NCBI RefSeq assembly: GCF_025699485.1
Contig: NZ_JANUXN010000008.1
Location: 111,289 to 175,288, forward strand
Source of the DNA: Thauera carbonicopians
GTDB lineage: Bacteria > Pseudomonadota > Gammaproteobacteria > Burkholderiales > Rhodocyclaceae
DNA: 64,000 nucleotides
Direction of reading: 5' to 3'
The notes below the pieces were generated by a model, which saw nothing but the letters and a program-made list of their open reading frames with translations, made no database searches and was not told the origin of the DNA. The position numbers and the translations under genes are program-made. This document shows positions 17,840 through 27,474 of the stretch, in pieces. How positions within the stretch are numbered: the first letter of the stretch is position 1; every line of letters starts with the position of its first letter.

Positions 17840-19218
17840 GAAATTACTTGCCTGTCATCGCGGAGCTGATCGGTGGCTTCGGCGGCCTCGATCACGGGCC
17901 GCATCGCCTCAAGATAGGACGCGGATTGTGTCTGCCAGGTAAAGTTCAAGCGGTGAGAAAGAAGTCTGGTCTTCCAGTCAGAAATTTCCTGGCGTGAAAA
18001 GGCATAATCGACCGCCAGCGCGATGTCTTTCGCACGATGCATCGGCCGCGCGACTCCAAACCCTTGCTGGACCACGAAACGATCCAGCTCCGGGGATTGG
18101 TTTGCGAGGATCGGCAGGCCGGCCTGGATGAATTCAAACAGCTTGTTCGGAGTGCAGTAGTACGAATTCAGATCGACATGGGGGTAAGGGATGATGCCCA
18201 TGTCGGCGGATGCGCTGTGTTGCAGGAGCTCGGATTGAGGAACTGCTGGCAGGAAGAATACCCGCCGATCCAGGACGCCGTGCTTGCGGGCAATGTCCTG
18301 CAATACCTCGCCAAAGGGACCAAACCCCATCATGACCAGATCGATGTCGGGGGTTTCGACGGCAGCGAAGGACTTGACGAGATTTTCGAGATTGCGATTC
18401 GGCGCGAATCCGCCTTGAAACAGCAAAATGCGTCGGTTCTTGCCGAGGCCCGTTTTCTCGCGCAGCAGATCATAGCGTGCGTCCGGGTCGAAGCTTGGCG
18501 GCGGATCGATCGCGTTCAGCAGCGTCGCGGGGGTGTCGATGGCGTAGCGCTTGGCCATTTCCAGGCCGATCGACTCATTCACCGCAAAAACAAGGTCCGC
18601 ATGTTTGATGAGGCGGGCTTCGGCCTCGGAGCAGATCTTGCGCTGAATGGTGGAAAAGGATTTCTGCTCGGGATAGAGCTCGTGGGCATCGTATACCAAG
18701 GGCACATTCCGCTTTGACGCGAGCTCAACGCCTGCTTCGAGCGCTGGTAGATCGTGAACCTGGATGACGTCGCCTTCGAGTTCGGCTGCGCTGTTTACGA
18801 AGGCGCTGCGGAAAGGAAGCGGGTCATGCAGGGAGCGGTTGCGATAGGTAAGGAGCAGAGTCGCGCGGTAAAGCTCCCAGTTGATCCTGGATGCGTAGCG
18901 GAAACCTGCATTGAATATCCTGAGATGTGCCGGCATGCGGTTTGCCAGACGGTTGAGCAGAGCGTTCAGTCCGTGCTGCCTACCTATATAGCCTTGGTAT
19001 ACCGGGTTCTCGGGTATGATGTTCGCAAGTCCGATGCGTACGAGATCGATGCCTTCTGGCGTGATTTCCCTGCTTCCTTCAGGCCCAAATGAAAGCGCGA
19101 CCAGTGTGACCTTGTGTCCCGTTGCAATCAGGGATTGAGCCTGAGCGACGACGCGGCGATCCAGGTGCTGGTCGTGGCATAGCATCAGAACGGTTCGGGC
19201 GCGTTTTTCTTCATTCAT
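17836..19218 (-). CDS. glycosyltransferase family 4
   Basis: A GT-B glycosyltransferase of 460 residues. The ATG at 19218 is preferred over a TTG nine bases upstream because AAGGA lies at a better distance. The N-terminal half has CHDQHLDRRVVAQAQSL, VHDLPALEAGVELA and YDAHELYPEQKSF. The donor-binding half has ILLFQGGFAPNRNLENLV and YYCTPNKLFEFIQAGLPILA. It is a paralogue of the protein at 10422-11654, which differs mainly in an extra segment near residues 100-150. Its stop overlaps the start of the lipoprotein gene by 4 bases. Specificity is unknown. Confidence 0.87.
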   Translation of the reverse strand: MNEEKRARTVLMLCHDQHLDRRVVAQAQSLIATGHKVTLVALSFGPEGSREITPEGIDLVRIGLANIIPENPVYQGYIGRQHGLNALLNRLANRMPAHLRIFNAGFRYASRINWELYRATLLLTYRNRSLHDPLPFRSAFVNSAAELEGDVIQVHDLPALEAGVELASKRNVPLVYDAHELYPEQKSFSTIQRKICSEAEARLIKHADLVFAVNESIGLEMAKRYAIDTPATLLNAIDPPPSFDPDARYDLLREKTGLGKNRRILLFQGGFAPNRNLENLVKSFAAVETPDIDLVMMGFGPFGEVLQDIARKHGVLDRRVFFLPAVPQSELLQHSASADMGIIPYPHVDLNSYYCTPNKLFEFIQAGLPILANQSPELDRFVVQQGFGVARPMHRAKDIALAVDYAFSRQEISDWKTRLLSHRLNFTWQTQSASYLEAMRPVIEAAEATDQLRDDRQVIS

Positions 19219-19236
19219 ATCGTTCAAGATCCTTTT

Positions 19237-21132
19237 TTATTTTTTTGTTTTCCCGAGGCGCTGTCGGATCCACTGGCCCGCACGGACCTCACGCCGCCGC
19301 TTGACTTGTTCCAGATCGGTTTGCTGTTCAGCGTATTGTCTATGAAGTTCGGCAAGGTCAATTTCCAACTTATTTTTCTGGTCCACAATTGAATCCAAGA
19401 TCGATGCCTTGGCGGAAAGCTTGGCTGTCAGGTCGTCGTTGACGCGATTCATCCTGTCGAGCTGGTGCCGCAGGCTGGAGCATTCCGCCCTCACGGCGGC
19501 GAGCGAGCTCTCAAGTTGATTGCCTTCGCGTAATGCGGCCGCGAGCGCGGCATCCTTGGCGCTGAGTTCGGCCGCCAAGATATCGCGCTCGCGGCTTGCC
19601 TGCTCATATTCGAACTGACGTTCGGAGCACTGGGCGATGGCTTCGGAGAGCTCGTTCTTTAGCCGCTGGCTTTCATCGAGAGCCACTCTCAGGGTTTCCG
19701 ATCTGGCTGAAAGCTCCATGGAAAATGTGCTGCGTTCCTGCTCCGCGAGGTTGGTTCGTTGGAGAAGGTTGCGTTCCAGGCGAGCGATTTCCTTTACCAG
19801 TAGTGCGTTTTCTCCATCACGATAAAAAGAAGATTGTGGTGTGAGTGCGGAACGGTCTATCCATAGAGATCTGACTGCCTGGACGTGAATCTTCGTTGCA
19901 GGAATCGTGTAATAACCGGCTTGATCGTTCTGCGGCAGCAGGCGGGTAAGGATAGGGGCGTTGCCTTGCAGGGATATCGCCTGGAGTGGCTCTGCTGAGG
20001 GCATGCGGATCAGAAGCCCGTAGTAGCCTGCCTGCACGGGGCGCGGTAGCTCGATGTCGACAGGCTGTTCGGGAAGCAAGCCGATATCGCCCTGGAACAG
20101 CAGCCCGGTGCCATCTTCGATCGAAATTGCCACCGTCTGAGCTTGCCGGCCGACAAATCTGATGCACGGGATGCTGGCTGGGTAGACGGGAAGCTGGAGG
20201 ATCGCTCCGCCATCGACGGCCGCGACCATCCTGGCTGCCTGCGGATACGGGTCGAGATTGTCGACGATTCCATGATGGGACAGCCAGAGCGCCGCGGACA
20301 GCTCTTCGCTTTCGACGGTGTCCATGCCTTGCCGTCGCAGCGTTACTTGGTCAGCACGGCAGAAGGCGACAAGAATCTCGCTGTGGCTGCGGATGAATCT
20401 CTTGTTGGCAGCCAGACTGTACGTACATAAACCCAAGGCACGGGCGACATCGTCGGGCAGCGCTTGAGGAATATCGGCTGCGCTTCCCTTCGTGCTGCAG
20501 GCAGGGCACACAGCTTCGTCCCACCCTGCCCATTCGTCCATTTCCAGGCGGCGATACGCGGTTTCGGGCGGGAGCATGGGCGACCACGCTTCACCGGACA
20601 GGATGATTCCGGCGACCGTCCAGCCTGCCGGCGCCCGGTGAATCAGTCCGGGGATGTCGTACGAACGATGATGCCAGTTGACGTGATAGCGGCTTCCGCA
20701 AGCGGCGCAGCAAGCTGTTGCGTCCAGCAATGCTTCGCGAAACGGGACGGCGAAGAAGACCCAGTCATGTGCGACGCGGAAAAGCTCGGCCCACGCAGCT
20801 CGTTCCACATCGTCGGACAGGTGCTCGAATACATCCGTCGTCATGACGAGATCGAAGGCTGCGTCATCGAAAGGCAGATTGGCGACATCTCCATGTGTGG
20901 AGGGCAATCGAAGCCGTGAAAGCGCTTCACTGCTGCCGTCGAAGCCATGGAACCGGGTGTCTGTACGTTCCGCCAGCACATGTGTGATCTTGCCGTCACC
21001 GCAGCCGACATCGAGCGCGGTGCTTACGCCTGCAGGCCAGTGATCGAGGATGGCCTGGATCAGATTGCGCTGGCCTTCCTGTAGTTGCTGGTCCCAGACG
21101 GCCGCCGACTCATAGAGTCTTTCATTGGCCAT
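19237..21132 (-). CDS. methyltransferase with C-terminal coiled coil, candidate chain terminator (WbdD-like layout)
   Basis: 631 residues from the ATG at 21132, which overlaps the wzt stop as TAATG; an ATG 18 bases upstream is also possible. The N-terminal ~200 residues are an AdoMet-dependent methyltransferase (LDVGCGDGK motif at ~40-48, LPFDDAAFDLVMTTDVFEHL). It holds Cys pairs (CCAAC, CPAC) that may bind zinc. Residues ~280-460 look beta-rich. From ~470 to ~615 there is a long heptad-rich coiled coil, ending in a basic tail (RRREVRAGQWIRQRLGKTKK). In ABC-exported O-antigens a methyltransferase caps the chain, a coiled coil acts as a ruler, and the cap is read by Wzt. The layout and the wzt neighbour fit that; no kinase domain is seen. 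Confidence 0.75.
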   Translation of the reverse strand: MANERLYESAAVWDQQLQEGQRNLIQAILDHWPAGVSTALDVGCGDGKITHVLAERTDTRFHGFDGSSEALSRLRLPSTHGDVANLPFDDAAFDLVMTTDVFEHLSDDVERAAWAELFRVAHDWVFFAVPFREALLDATACCAACGSRYHVNWHHRSYDIPGLIHRAPAGWTVAGIILSGEAWSPMLPPETAYRRLEMDEWAGWDEAVCPACSTKGSAADIPQALPDDVARALGLCTYSLAANKRFIRSHSEILVAFCRADQVTLRRQGMDTVESEELSAALWLSHHGIVDNLDPYPQAARMVAAVDGGAILQLPVYPASIPCIRFVGRQAQTVAISIEDGTGLLFQGDIGLLPEQPVDIELPRPVQAGYYGLLIRMPSAEPLQAISLQGNAPILTRLLPQNDQAGYYTIPATKIHVQAVRSLWIDRSALTPQSSFYRDGENALLVKEIARLERNLLQRTNLAEQERSTFSMELSARSETLRVALDESQRLKNELSEAIAQCSERQFEYEQASRERDILAAELSAKDAALAAALREGNQLESSLAAVRAECSSLRHQLDRMNRVNDDLTAKLSAKASILDSIVDQKNKLEIDLAELHRQYAEQQTDLEQVKRRREVRAGQWIRQRLGKTKK

Positions 21133-22889
21133 TATGTTGATGACTCCCATACAGCAGGCTGGTTGACTGTGCCGATCTCGATCCCGATGCCGGGGGGTGG
21201 CAGCACCTTCAGTGCATAGCACCTGTCGTGCAGGTCATAGGCTTTGGGCTCCACTCGGGTAGCCAGATTGAGCTCCTTGAACAGTGCGATCGAAACGATG
21301 TAGTCGCCGGGCCCCAGGTGAAGTGTCGGGAACGCGACCTTGATCAGTCCTTCTCCCGACATGCGCCCAAAGCTCAATCCGTCGCGGTTCGAAACGACCT
21401 GCATCGCACAGCTTCCGTCCGGCCGATAAACTGCGATGACGGCAACGGGATCGTGGATTTCTCCTTGGGTGGAATAAGCCATGACGGCTGACGAGCTTTC
21501 GCCCGTGATCAAGGTGTGGCGGCGTTCACCTTCGGCGTCGAAGAAGCCGAAGGCTGTAATGCTTGCTTCTCCAGAGCCGTACCTGTCTTCCGGGGAAAGC
21601 GTCACGAGATCGAGCTTGGATATGATGCTTTCGGCCTTGGACTGTGGCTGAAGTGCCGGTACACGAACCGAGATCCAGTGGTCTGGCGAGCCGGGTTCGA
21701 GCACAGTGAGCCGGACGTAGTCGTTTGTCTCCGGATCGTACTGCTCGATCGCAATTTCGCTGGTTTCCGAAGGGAGGATATCGAGTTCGATCCAGGGTCC
21801 CCGGGAGCGTGCGGCCGGCCACGTGACTTGCCATGGCGCGTGTTTGTACAAGCCGCCAAAGTCGCCGAAAAGCCAGCATGAGCGCCCGGCAGCGGACTCG
21901 GGGCCGCGCCAATTCATGTGGGTTGCGTCAAGAATCGGGCCGGCCCCATCGGCGCATGGCTTGTTGGGTTCGATTGTGGCCTGAAGGGATTCACCTGTAC
22001 CAAAGCGCAGTGCAGAAACCGCCACCGGCTTTGCGGGGGCATTGCCGTCAGCGCCGATCAGACGGAACAAGGCTGTCGGATTTTTCTGGTCGAGACTCGC
22101 AGCTTGTTGCCGTGTCAATGACATGTTGCGCGCGCGCGTACGTATTTCCTCGTCCTCGCGGACCTCGGCGAGGTAGAGCTTGCTGACCGGAAGAATGGGC
22201 CCGTCCTTGCGAATGGTGCCGTGATCGATCCAGACTGCACGATCGCACAGCAACTGGACGGAACTCATGTCGTGGGAGACGAAGAGGACGGTGGCGCCGC
22301 TCTCAGTCAGGCGCTTCATCCGCTGTATGCTCTTGCCCACGAAATAGGCATCTCCAGCGCCGAGAATTTCATCGACGATGAGGATTTCGGGCTCGATCGT
22401 GGTTGCAACAGCGAACGCAAGGCGCGCATACATGCCTGCAGAATATTCCCGAACGGGCCTGTCGATAAAGCCTTCGAGCTCGGTGAAATCGATGATTTCG
22501 TCGATTTGTGCCGCCAGGGACGCGCCTCTCGATCCCTGCAGTGCGAGAGCGGCACGTATGTTTTCGATTCCGGTGAAATCGGGATGAAAGCCGGTGCCAA
22601 GTTCCATCAGCGCTTGAACATTGCCTGTGATGCTGATTCGTCCGGAGTCAGGCTGCATCTGACCGGAAATCAACCTCAGCAGAGTGCTTTTCCCGGCACC
22701 GTTCCGGCCGATCAGTGCTACGCGCTCTCCGCGCTGAATCTCGAAGTCAACGCCCTTCAGGGCATCGAAGACATCGTAGCAACTGCGCGGTACGGCGACT
22801 CCGAACGCATCCAGGGCGCGCCAACCGGGGTGCCGGAAGCGTCGAAAGGATTTTGCAATATCTTCGATTCTGATTGCGATGTCAGACAT
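21132..22889 (-). CDS. wzt: polysaccharide ABC exporter ATPase with extended C-terminal carbohydrate-binding region
   Basis: 585 residues from the ATG at 22889 (MSDIAIRIED). The nucleotide-binding domain fills ~1-245: Walker A GRNGAGKST, the signature REYSAGM, Walker B ILIVDEILGAGD and the switch SHDMSS. The last ~165 residues resemble the Wzt_C beta-sandwich that recognises the terminal cap (ITAFGFFDAEGERR, FPTLHLGPGDYIVSIALF). Between them is an extra ~150-residue, mostly beta segment not usual in Wzt, where proteins with a cap-binding domain have about 400-430 residues. With Wzm it would pump the lipid-linked polymer across the inner membrane. It overlaps wzm by 8 bases and the methyltransferase by 1. 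Confidence 0.93.
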   Translation of the reverse strand: MSDIAIRIEDIAKSFRRFRHPGWRALDAFGVAVPRSCYDVFDALKGVDFEIQRGERVALIGRNGAGKSTLLRLISGQMQPDSGRISITGNVQALMELGTGFHPDFTGIENIRAALALQGSRGASLAAQIDEIIDFTELEGFIDRPVREYSAGMYARLAFAVATTIEPEILIVDEILGAGDAYFVGKSIQRMKRLTESGATVLFVSHDMSSVQLLCDRAVWIDHGTIRKDGPILPVSKLYLAEVREDEEIRTRARNMSLTRQQAASLDQKNPTALFRLIGADGNAPAKPVAVSALRFGTGESLQATIEPNKPCADGAGPILDATHMNWRGPESAAGRSCWLFGDFGGLYKHAPWQVTWPAARSRGPWIELDILPSETSEIAIEQYDPETNDYVRLTVLEPGSPDHWISVRVPALQPQSKAESIISKLDLVTLSPEDRYGSGEASITAFGFFDAEGERRHTLITGESSSAVMAYSTQGEIHDPVAVIAVYRPDGSCAMQVVSNRDGLSFGRMSGEGLIKVAFPTLHLGPGDYIVSIALFKELNLATRVEPKAYDLHDRCYALKVLPPPGIGIEIGTVNQPAVWESST

Positions 22890-23664
22890 AGTCAGCAAAA
22901 AGCGGTTTCAGTCGAGAGATGAAGGCAAAGCCGGCGAAGAAAATCGCAAAAGCAATTCCAGCAAAGACGAAGAGGTCTGCGGCGGGCAGCTGTCCGTCGA
23001 GCAATACTGCGCGATACAGGGACATCAGCCTTGCAAGCGGGTTGAAGTCGAGCATCGGTCTGAGCCCGTCCGGAACCATGTCGTCTGTATAGGCGATCGG
23101 TGAAACCAGCATCATGAAGAGAATGAGGATGGGCGTTGCCTGCTGCAGGTCCCGGAAAAAGATCGTGAGTGTCGCCGTGATCCATACCAAGCCGAGGGCC
23201 ATGACGATCTGCAGCACGAACACCAGCGGGAAGGCCAGATGCGAAAGGTGCATATGACCACCATACAGGCATGCGCCCCAAACCATCAGCATTCCAAGCC
23301 CCATGCTGGCGTGTCCGACCAGCACATCCTTGGCAACGACCAGTTCGACTGGGAACAGCGTGTTACGCAATAGCCCCCGGTTCGCCACGAGGCTGGGTGT
23401 GCCGACGCCGAAAGCCTCGGAAAAGGCGAGAAACGGCACCAGGCCGCAGAAGATGGTGAGCACATAGTCGGCGGTGCCGAGGCCGGGAAGCCGGACCTGT
23501 AGAATGTGGGCGAACACGACCGCGTACATCAGCAGGAACAACAGGGGGTAGAGCACCAGCCAGATAGCACCCAGGACGTTGCCGGAAGTTCTTGCTTTGA
23601 GACCTTGCAGCACCGTGGCTTGGAGTAGGCGACGGTGCTGGTAGAGCATTTGGAATGCGCGCAT
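22882..23664 (-). CDS. wzm: polysaccharide ABC exporter permease
   Basis: A 260-residue ABC-2 type permease with six hydrophobic segments, normal for Wzm/KpsM. Visible features are the amphipathic N-terminal part before LGAIWLVLYPLLFLLMYAVVF, the PFLAFSEAF loop, VANRGLLRNTLFPVELVVAKDV (the coupling-helix region), and TIFFRDLQQATPILILFMMLVSPIAY near the C-terminus. It forms the channel through which Wzt drives the undecaprenyl-linked glycan into the periplasm. It lies directly downstream of wbpI with 4 bases between, and its stop overlaps wzt. Confidence 0.94.
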   Translation of the reverse strand: MRAFQMLYQHRRLLQATVLQGLKARTSGNVLGAIWLVLYPLLFLLMYAVVFAHILQVRLPGLGTADYVLTIFCGLVPFLAFSEAFGVGTPSLVANRGLLRNTLFPVELVVAKDVLVGHASMGLGMLMVWGACLYGGHMHLSHLAFPLVFVLQIVMALGLVWITATLTIFFRDLQQATPILILFMMLVSPIAYTDDMVPDGLRPMLDFNPLARLMSLYRAVLLDGQLPAADLFVFAGIAFAIFFAGFAFISRLKPLFADYV

Positions 23665-23668
23665 CGAA

Positions 23669-24748
23669 CTAGGAATTCAACGCTGAGACGATCTTGTCAC
23701 TTGCCTTGCCGTCTCCGTATGGATTGTCTCCCTTGCTTGTCGGGAGTGCGGGTGCAAGGGCGGCGGAGACGATTGCCTCCCGCGAGGCACCGGTCAGCAC
23801 GTTCCAGCCCAATTCCACTGTTTCGACCCATTCGGTTTCGTCGCGCATCGTGACGCATGGGACATCGTAGAAGAAGGCTTCTTTCTGTACTCCTCCAGAG
23901 TCCGTGACGATCACACGAGCGGATTGCTCGAGACGAATCATGTCGAGGAAGGGGAGCGGCTCGACCATCTTCACATCCTTCATCATCGGGGCAAGTTCCT
24001 GGTCTGCCAGTATCTTGGCCGTACGGGGGTGTACTGGAAGGACCACGGGCTGATGCGCCGCAAGTTCTGCAAGTGCCAGGCCGATCTCGCGGAGGCGGCA
24101 CGGATCATCGGTGTTTTCGGCACGGTGGCAGGTTGCGAGCACGTACTCGCCTTCCTTCAGGCCGAGGCGGTCGAGTGCGTCGCTCTTCGAGCGAGCGAGA
24201 TCCCGGTAGTACAGCGAGACGTCGTACATGACGTCACCCACCAAGGACACGCCATTCGTGACACCTTCGCGTGCAAGGTTCTCGACCGCGGTTCGCGTGG
24301 GGCAGAAGAGCTGGTTCGATACTCTGTCGGCGAGGATGCGGTTGATTTCTTCGGGCATTCGCATGTTGAAGGAGCGCAAGCCGGCCTCCACATGGGCTAC
24401 CGGGATATGCAATTTGGACGCAGCCAGTGCGCCCGCCAGCGTCGAATTGGTGTCGCCGTAGATCAGCACCCAGTCCGGGCGCTCGGCCAGCATCACGTTT
24501 TCGATTGCTTCCAGCATGCGGCCCGTCATTGCCCCATGATGTCCTCCGGAAATCTCCAGATTGAAGCGCGGATGGGGTATGTCCAGCTCGTCGAAGAATA
24601 CCTGAGACATGTTGTCGTCATAATGTTGTCCGGTATGAAGCAGCAGCTCTTCAATATCCCTTGCGTATTGGCTGCGAATGACACGCGATACTGCCGCTGC
24701 CTTGATGAACTGGGGGCGGGCGCCGACGATGGTGAGAAGTTTAAGCAT
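23669..24748 (-). CDS. wbpI: non-hydrolysing UDP-HexNAc(A) 2-epimerase (WecB/WbpI family)
   Basis: 359 residues from the ATG at 24748; a GTG one codon upstream is also possible. Signatures of the family are TIVGARPQFIKAAAVSR at the start, VLIYGDTNSTLAGALAASK, VAHVEAGLRSFNMRMPEEINR, LATCHRAEN, LPVHPRT and VTDSGGVQKEAFFY. Sitting directly after wbpE and wbpD, it most likely inverts C2 of UDP-GlcNAc(3NAc)A to give UDP-ManNAc(3NAc)A, the WbpI reaction, rather than the UDP-GlcNAc reaction of WecB. That choice rests on gene order. It overlaps the wbpE stop by 8 bases. Confidence 0.9.
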   Translation of the reverse strand: MLKLLTIVGARPQFIKAAAVSRVIRSQYARDIEELLLHTGQHYDDNMSQVFFDELDIPHPRFNLEISGGHHGAMTGRMLEAIENVMLAERPDWVLIYGDTNSTLAGALAASKLHIPVAHVEAGLRSFNMRMPEEINRILADRVSNQLFCPTRTAVENLAREGVTNGVSLVGDVMYDVSLYYRDLARSKSDALDRLGLKEGEYVLATCHRAENTDDPCRLREIGLALAELAAHQPVVLPVHPRTAKILADQELAPMMKDVKMVEPLPFLDMIRLEQSARVIVTDSGGVQKEAFFYDVPCVTMRDETEWVETVELGWNVLTGASREAIVSAALAPALPTSKGDNPYGDGKASDKIVSALNS

Positions 24749-25847
24749 CACGATCTCCCGTCTGGAGGATGCTGCAAATCTCGTGCTGGTTCTCGCTCGA
24801 CAGATCCGAACTCATCGGCAGGCTCATTACCTTCCTGGCCGTCTCTTTCGAAACTGGAGTCTCGTCGGAGACACCGAGATGCCTGTAGGCAGGCTGCTCA
24901 TTGAGCGGAATGGGATAGTGCACCGCAGTGGGAATTCCCGCTGCCTGCAGGCGGGCCTGAGCGGCTTCGCGGTCCTGGCATAGCACCGTATATTGGCCGA
25001 ATACAGAGGTTCTGTCCGGGCGCTGCACCACGCGTGAGAAGCCGGCCGCATCCAGAAGCTGATTGTAACGGGCTCCAATTTCGAGGCGCTGTGCAATTTC
25101 CCAGTCGAAGCGCTCCAGCTTTGCCAGCACGACTGCGCACTGCAGCGTGTCCATGCGTCCACCAACACCGATGCGGGTGTGGACGTAGCGTTTGCTCTGG
25201 CCGTGAACGCGGATCTCACGGCAGGCCTGCGCGATGGCATCGTCGCTGGTGAAAATGGCGCCGCCATCGCCGTAACAGCCCAGCGGCTTGCTCGGGAAGA
25301 AGCTGGTGCAGCCGATGGAGGACAGATTGCAGCTCTTGCGGCCCTTGTACTCTGCGCCAAAACTTTGCGCTGCATCCTCGATGACGGGAATGTTGCCGTG
25401 GCGCGCGGCGATGGTGTTGATTTCGTCCATGTCGGCCGGTTGGCCGTACAGACTGACCGGCATGATTGCTTTGGTGCGCGGGCTGATCGCGGCTTCGATC
25501 AGCTTCGCGTCGATGTTGCAGGTGTCGGGTTCGATGTCGACGAACACCGGTTTGGCGCCGAGCAGCACGATGACTTCAGCGGTGGCGATGAAGGTGAACG
25601 GGGTGGTGATGACTTCGTCGCCTGGGCCGATGCCAAGCGCCATCAGGCTGATCAACAATGCCTCGGTACCGCTGGCAACGGTGATGCAGTGCTTTGCGCC
25701 GGTGTAGGTTTCAAGGCGTTCCTCGAGTTCGCGTACTTCGGGGCCCATGATGTACTGACCGTGCTCCAGTACCGCATTGATACGCGCCTGGATCTGAGGT
25801 TGCAGTGCGCGGTACTGGGCTTTGAGGTCGATGAAGGGGATGCTCAT
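24741..25847 (-). CDS. wbpE: PLP-dependent sugar aminotransferase (WbpE type, DegT/DnrJ/EryC1 family)
   Basis: 368 residues from the ATG at 25847, whose product begins [19 protein letters not shown], the conserved start of the family; the longer upstream frame is not conserved. Also visible are [41 protein letters not shown], the PLP region [37 protein letters not shown] with the Schiff-base lysine in SKPLG, and [17 protein letters not shown]. It would aminate C3 of the keto-sugar produced by WbpB, using glutamate. It overlaps wbpD by 4 bases, and wbpI follows. Confidence 0.94.
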   Translation of the reverse strand: MSIPFIDLKAQYRALQPQIQARINAVLEHGQYIMGPEVRELEERLETYTGAKHCITVASGTEALLISLMALGIGPGDEVITTPFTFIATAEVIVLLGAKPVFVDIEPDTCNIDAKLIEAAISPRTKAIMPVSLYGQPADMDEINTIAARHGNIPVIEDAAQSFGAEYKGRKSCNLSSIGCTSFFPSKPLGCYGDGGAIFTSDDAIAQACREIRVHGQSKRYVHTRIGVGGRMDTLQCAVVLAKLERFDWEIAQRLEIGARYNQLLDAAGFSRVVQRPDRTSVFGQYTVLCQDREAAQARLQAAGIPTAVHYPIPLNEQPAYRHLGVSDETPVSKETARKVMSLPMSSDLSSENQHEICSILQTGDRDA

Positions 25848-26434
25848 TTGCTGCTGCACTCCAGGGTGTGATCGTTGAGTCGATAGTGTTGGCCGGTATG
25901 TGGGCAGGTGTATTCGCCTGTTCCTGTTACCGGCAGGGGAATCTGTTCGCCGTATGCGCTCATCCACCCGACTTGCCGTGCAGGCACGCCAACCATCAGG
26001 GCATAGGGTTTGACGTCCTTGTTGATGACGGCGCCGGCGCCGACGAAGGCGAATTCACCAACGGTTACTCCGCAGACGATTGTGCAGTTGGCGCCCAAGG
26101 TGGCTCCACGCTTGATCAGCGTATCGCGATACTCACTCTTGCGTTCGATGAGCGAGCGGGGATTGTAAACGTTGGTAAAAACCATGCTTGGCCCACAGAA
26201 CACGCCCTCCTCAAGGAAGACATTGTCGTAAACAGAAACGTTGTTTTGAATCTTGCATTTGTCACCGATTATGACCTTGTTGCCGACGAAGACGTTCTGG
26301 CCCAGTGAGACACCCTTGCCGATTTGGGCGCCGCTGCACACGTGGGCAAAGTGCCAGATGCGTGAGCCTTCGCCGATCTGGGCGCCGTCGTCGACGATGG
26401 CGCTGGAATGTACGGTGTAGCTGGTCTGTGTCAT
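25844..26434 (-). CDS. wbpD: UDP-2-acetamido-3-amino-glucuronate N-acetyltransferase
   Basis: A left-handed beta-helix (hexapeptide-repeat) acetyltransferase of 196 residues that acetylates the 3-amino group to give UDP-GlcNAc(3NAc)A. The start at 26434 yields [21 protein letters not shown], the usual beginning. Repeats run through [39 protein letters not shown] and [19 protein letters not shown], interrupted by the conserved loop [16 protein letters not shown]. The C-terminal tail of about 40 residues has Cys residues ([16 protein letters not shown]). Both ends overlap their neighbours by 4 bases. Confidence 0.94.
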   Translation of the reverse strand: MTQTSYTVHSSAIVDDGAQIGEGSRIWHFAHVCSGAQIGKGVSLGQNVFVGNKVIIGDKCKIQNNVSVYDNVFLEEGVFCGPSMVFTNVYNPRSLIERKSEYRDTLIKRGATLGANCTIVCGVTVGEFAFVGAGAVINKDVKPYALMVGVPARQVGWMSAYGEQIPLPVTGTGEYTCPHTGQHYRLNDHTLECSSK

Positions 26435-27471
26435 TGGAGAATCCTTTGTGCGGCTTCTTCGCCCTGCAATTGGGCTGTAGTCCATTTGCCGCCGTAAATA
26501 TGTAGCACTTTGCCCACGCGCTCGAAAGCCCAGTCGCGCGTGGCGTCCGAAGGGTTGTCGGCACTGCGGATCAGTGGCCGTACGCCGGAGAAGGTGGCTG
26601 CCACATCACCCGAGTGGGCGAATGGTGTCAGGTAATGGTTGTACGCCGCCAGCAGATAGCGGATTTCACTTTCGCTGGGGCCGGGGTTGTCGGGGCTGGT
26701 CTGACGGATTTCGGTGGTGCCGACCAGGGTTTGGTCCTTGTAAGGCAGTACGAAGAAGATGCGTTTCGCTCCTGGTACTTGCAACAACATAGCCATGGAG
26801 CAGGGGCGGTCTAGCATGATGTGGCTGCCGCGCACCCAGTCCAGTTCATAGGCAGGCTGTCCAGGCTGGGTGTTGCGCAGCTTGCTGGCCCAAGGGCCTG
26901 TTGCGTTGACGATACGGTCGAAAGCATCGAGTTCATCGATATTGCTGATTTCTTGGCCACAGTGCAGATGGCCGCCCGCACTGCAGAATTGGTCCACGAC
27001 CCATTGTCCGAGTGCTTCGTCGTCCATTTGGGCGTCGTAGAATGTGTAAGCGCCTTGCAGATCTGCGCGCTTGAGCCCGGGTTGTACTTTGATGGCTTGC
27101 TCCGTGCTCACCCAACGCCCTTTCGGAAAACCGCTACCACAGGCGAGCAGGTCGTATAGTCGAATACCGGCGCCCAGTGCCCAGCGCGAACGTCCTGCTC
27201 CTGCATATACTGGTAGCATCAGTTGCAATGGGTCGCAGAGATGTGGCGCTTGCTGAAGCCAGGTGGCACGCGCTTGCAGCGATTTGCGAACGAGGCGCAG
27301 ATGCCCCCCTTCGAGATAGCGCAAACCTCCGTGCAGCAGCTTGGATGACGCACGACTGGTCTCGGCCATGGGGTGCTTGCGCTCGAACAAGCTCACATCT
27401 ATGCCTTTGCGCACGAGCGCCCAAGCGGTACAGGCCCCAACGATACCGGCGCCAACCACGGCGACACGCAC
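26431..27471 (-). CDS. FAD-dependent oxidoreductase, truncated GlpD-like, inside the wbp operon
   Basis: 346 residues, GTG start three bases after the wbpB stop. The Rossmann motif [15 protein letters not shown] and the GlpD-type signature [18 protein letters not shown] are near the N-terminus. GVRPLIRS and [10 protein letters not shown] near the C-terminus match the FAD/substrate region of glycerol-3-phosphate dehydrogenase. True GlpD has about 500 residues with an extra helical C-terminal domain, absent here. Its substrate is unknown. Placed between wbpB and wbpD and translationally coupled to both, it probably helps make the sugar donor, for instance by oxidising a by-product such as 2-hydroxyglutarate (speculative). 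Confidence 0.82.
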   Translation of the reverse strand: MRVAVVGAGIVGACTAWALVRKGIDVSLFERKHPMAETSRASSKLLHGGLRYLEGGHLRLVRKSLQARATWLQQAPHLCDPLQLMLPVYAGAGRSRWALGAGIRLYDLLACGSGFPKGRWVSTEQAIKVQPGLKRADLQGAYTFYDAQMDDEALGQWVVDQFCSAGGHLHCGQEISNIDELDAFDRIVNATGPWASKLRNTQPGQPAYELDWVRGSHIMLDRPCSMAMLLQVPGAKRIFFVLPYKDQTLVGTTEIRQTSPDNPGPSESEIRYLLAAYNHYLTPFAHSGDVAATFSGVRPLIRSADNPSDATRDWAFERVGKVLHIYGGKWTTAQLQGEEAAQRILQ

Positions 27472-27474
27472 CTG

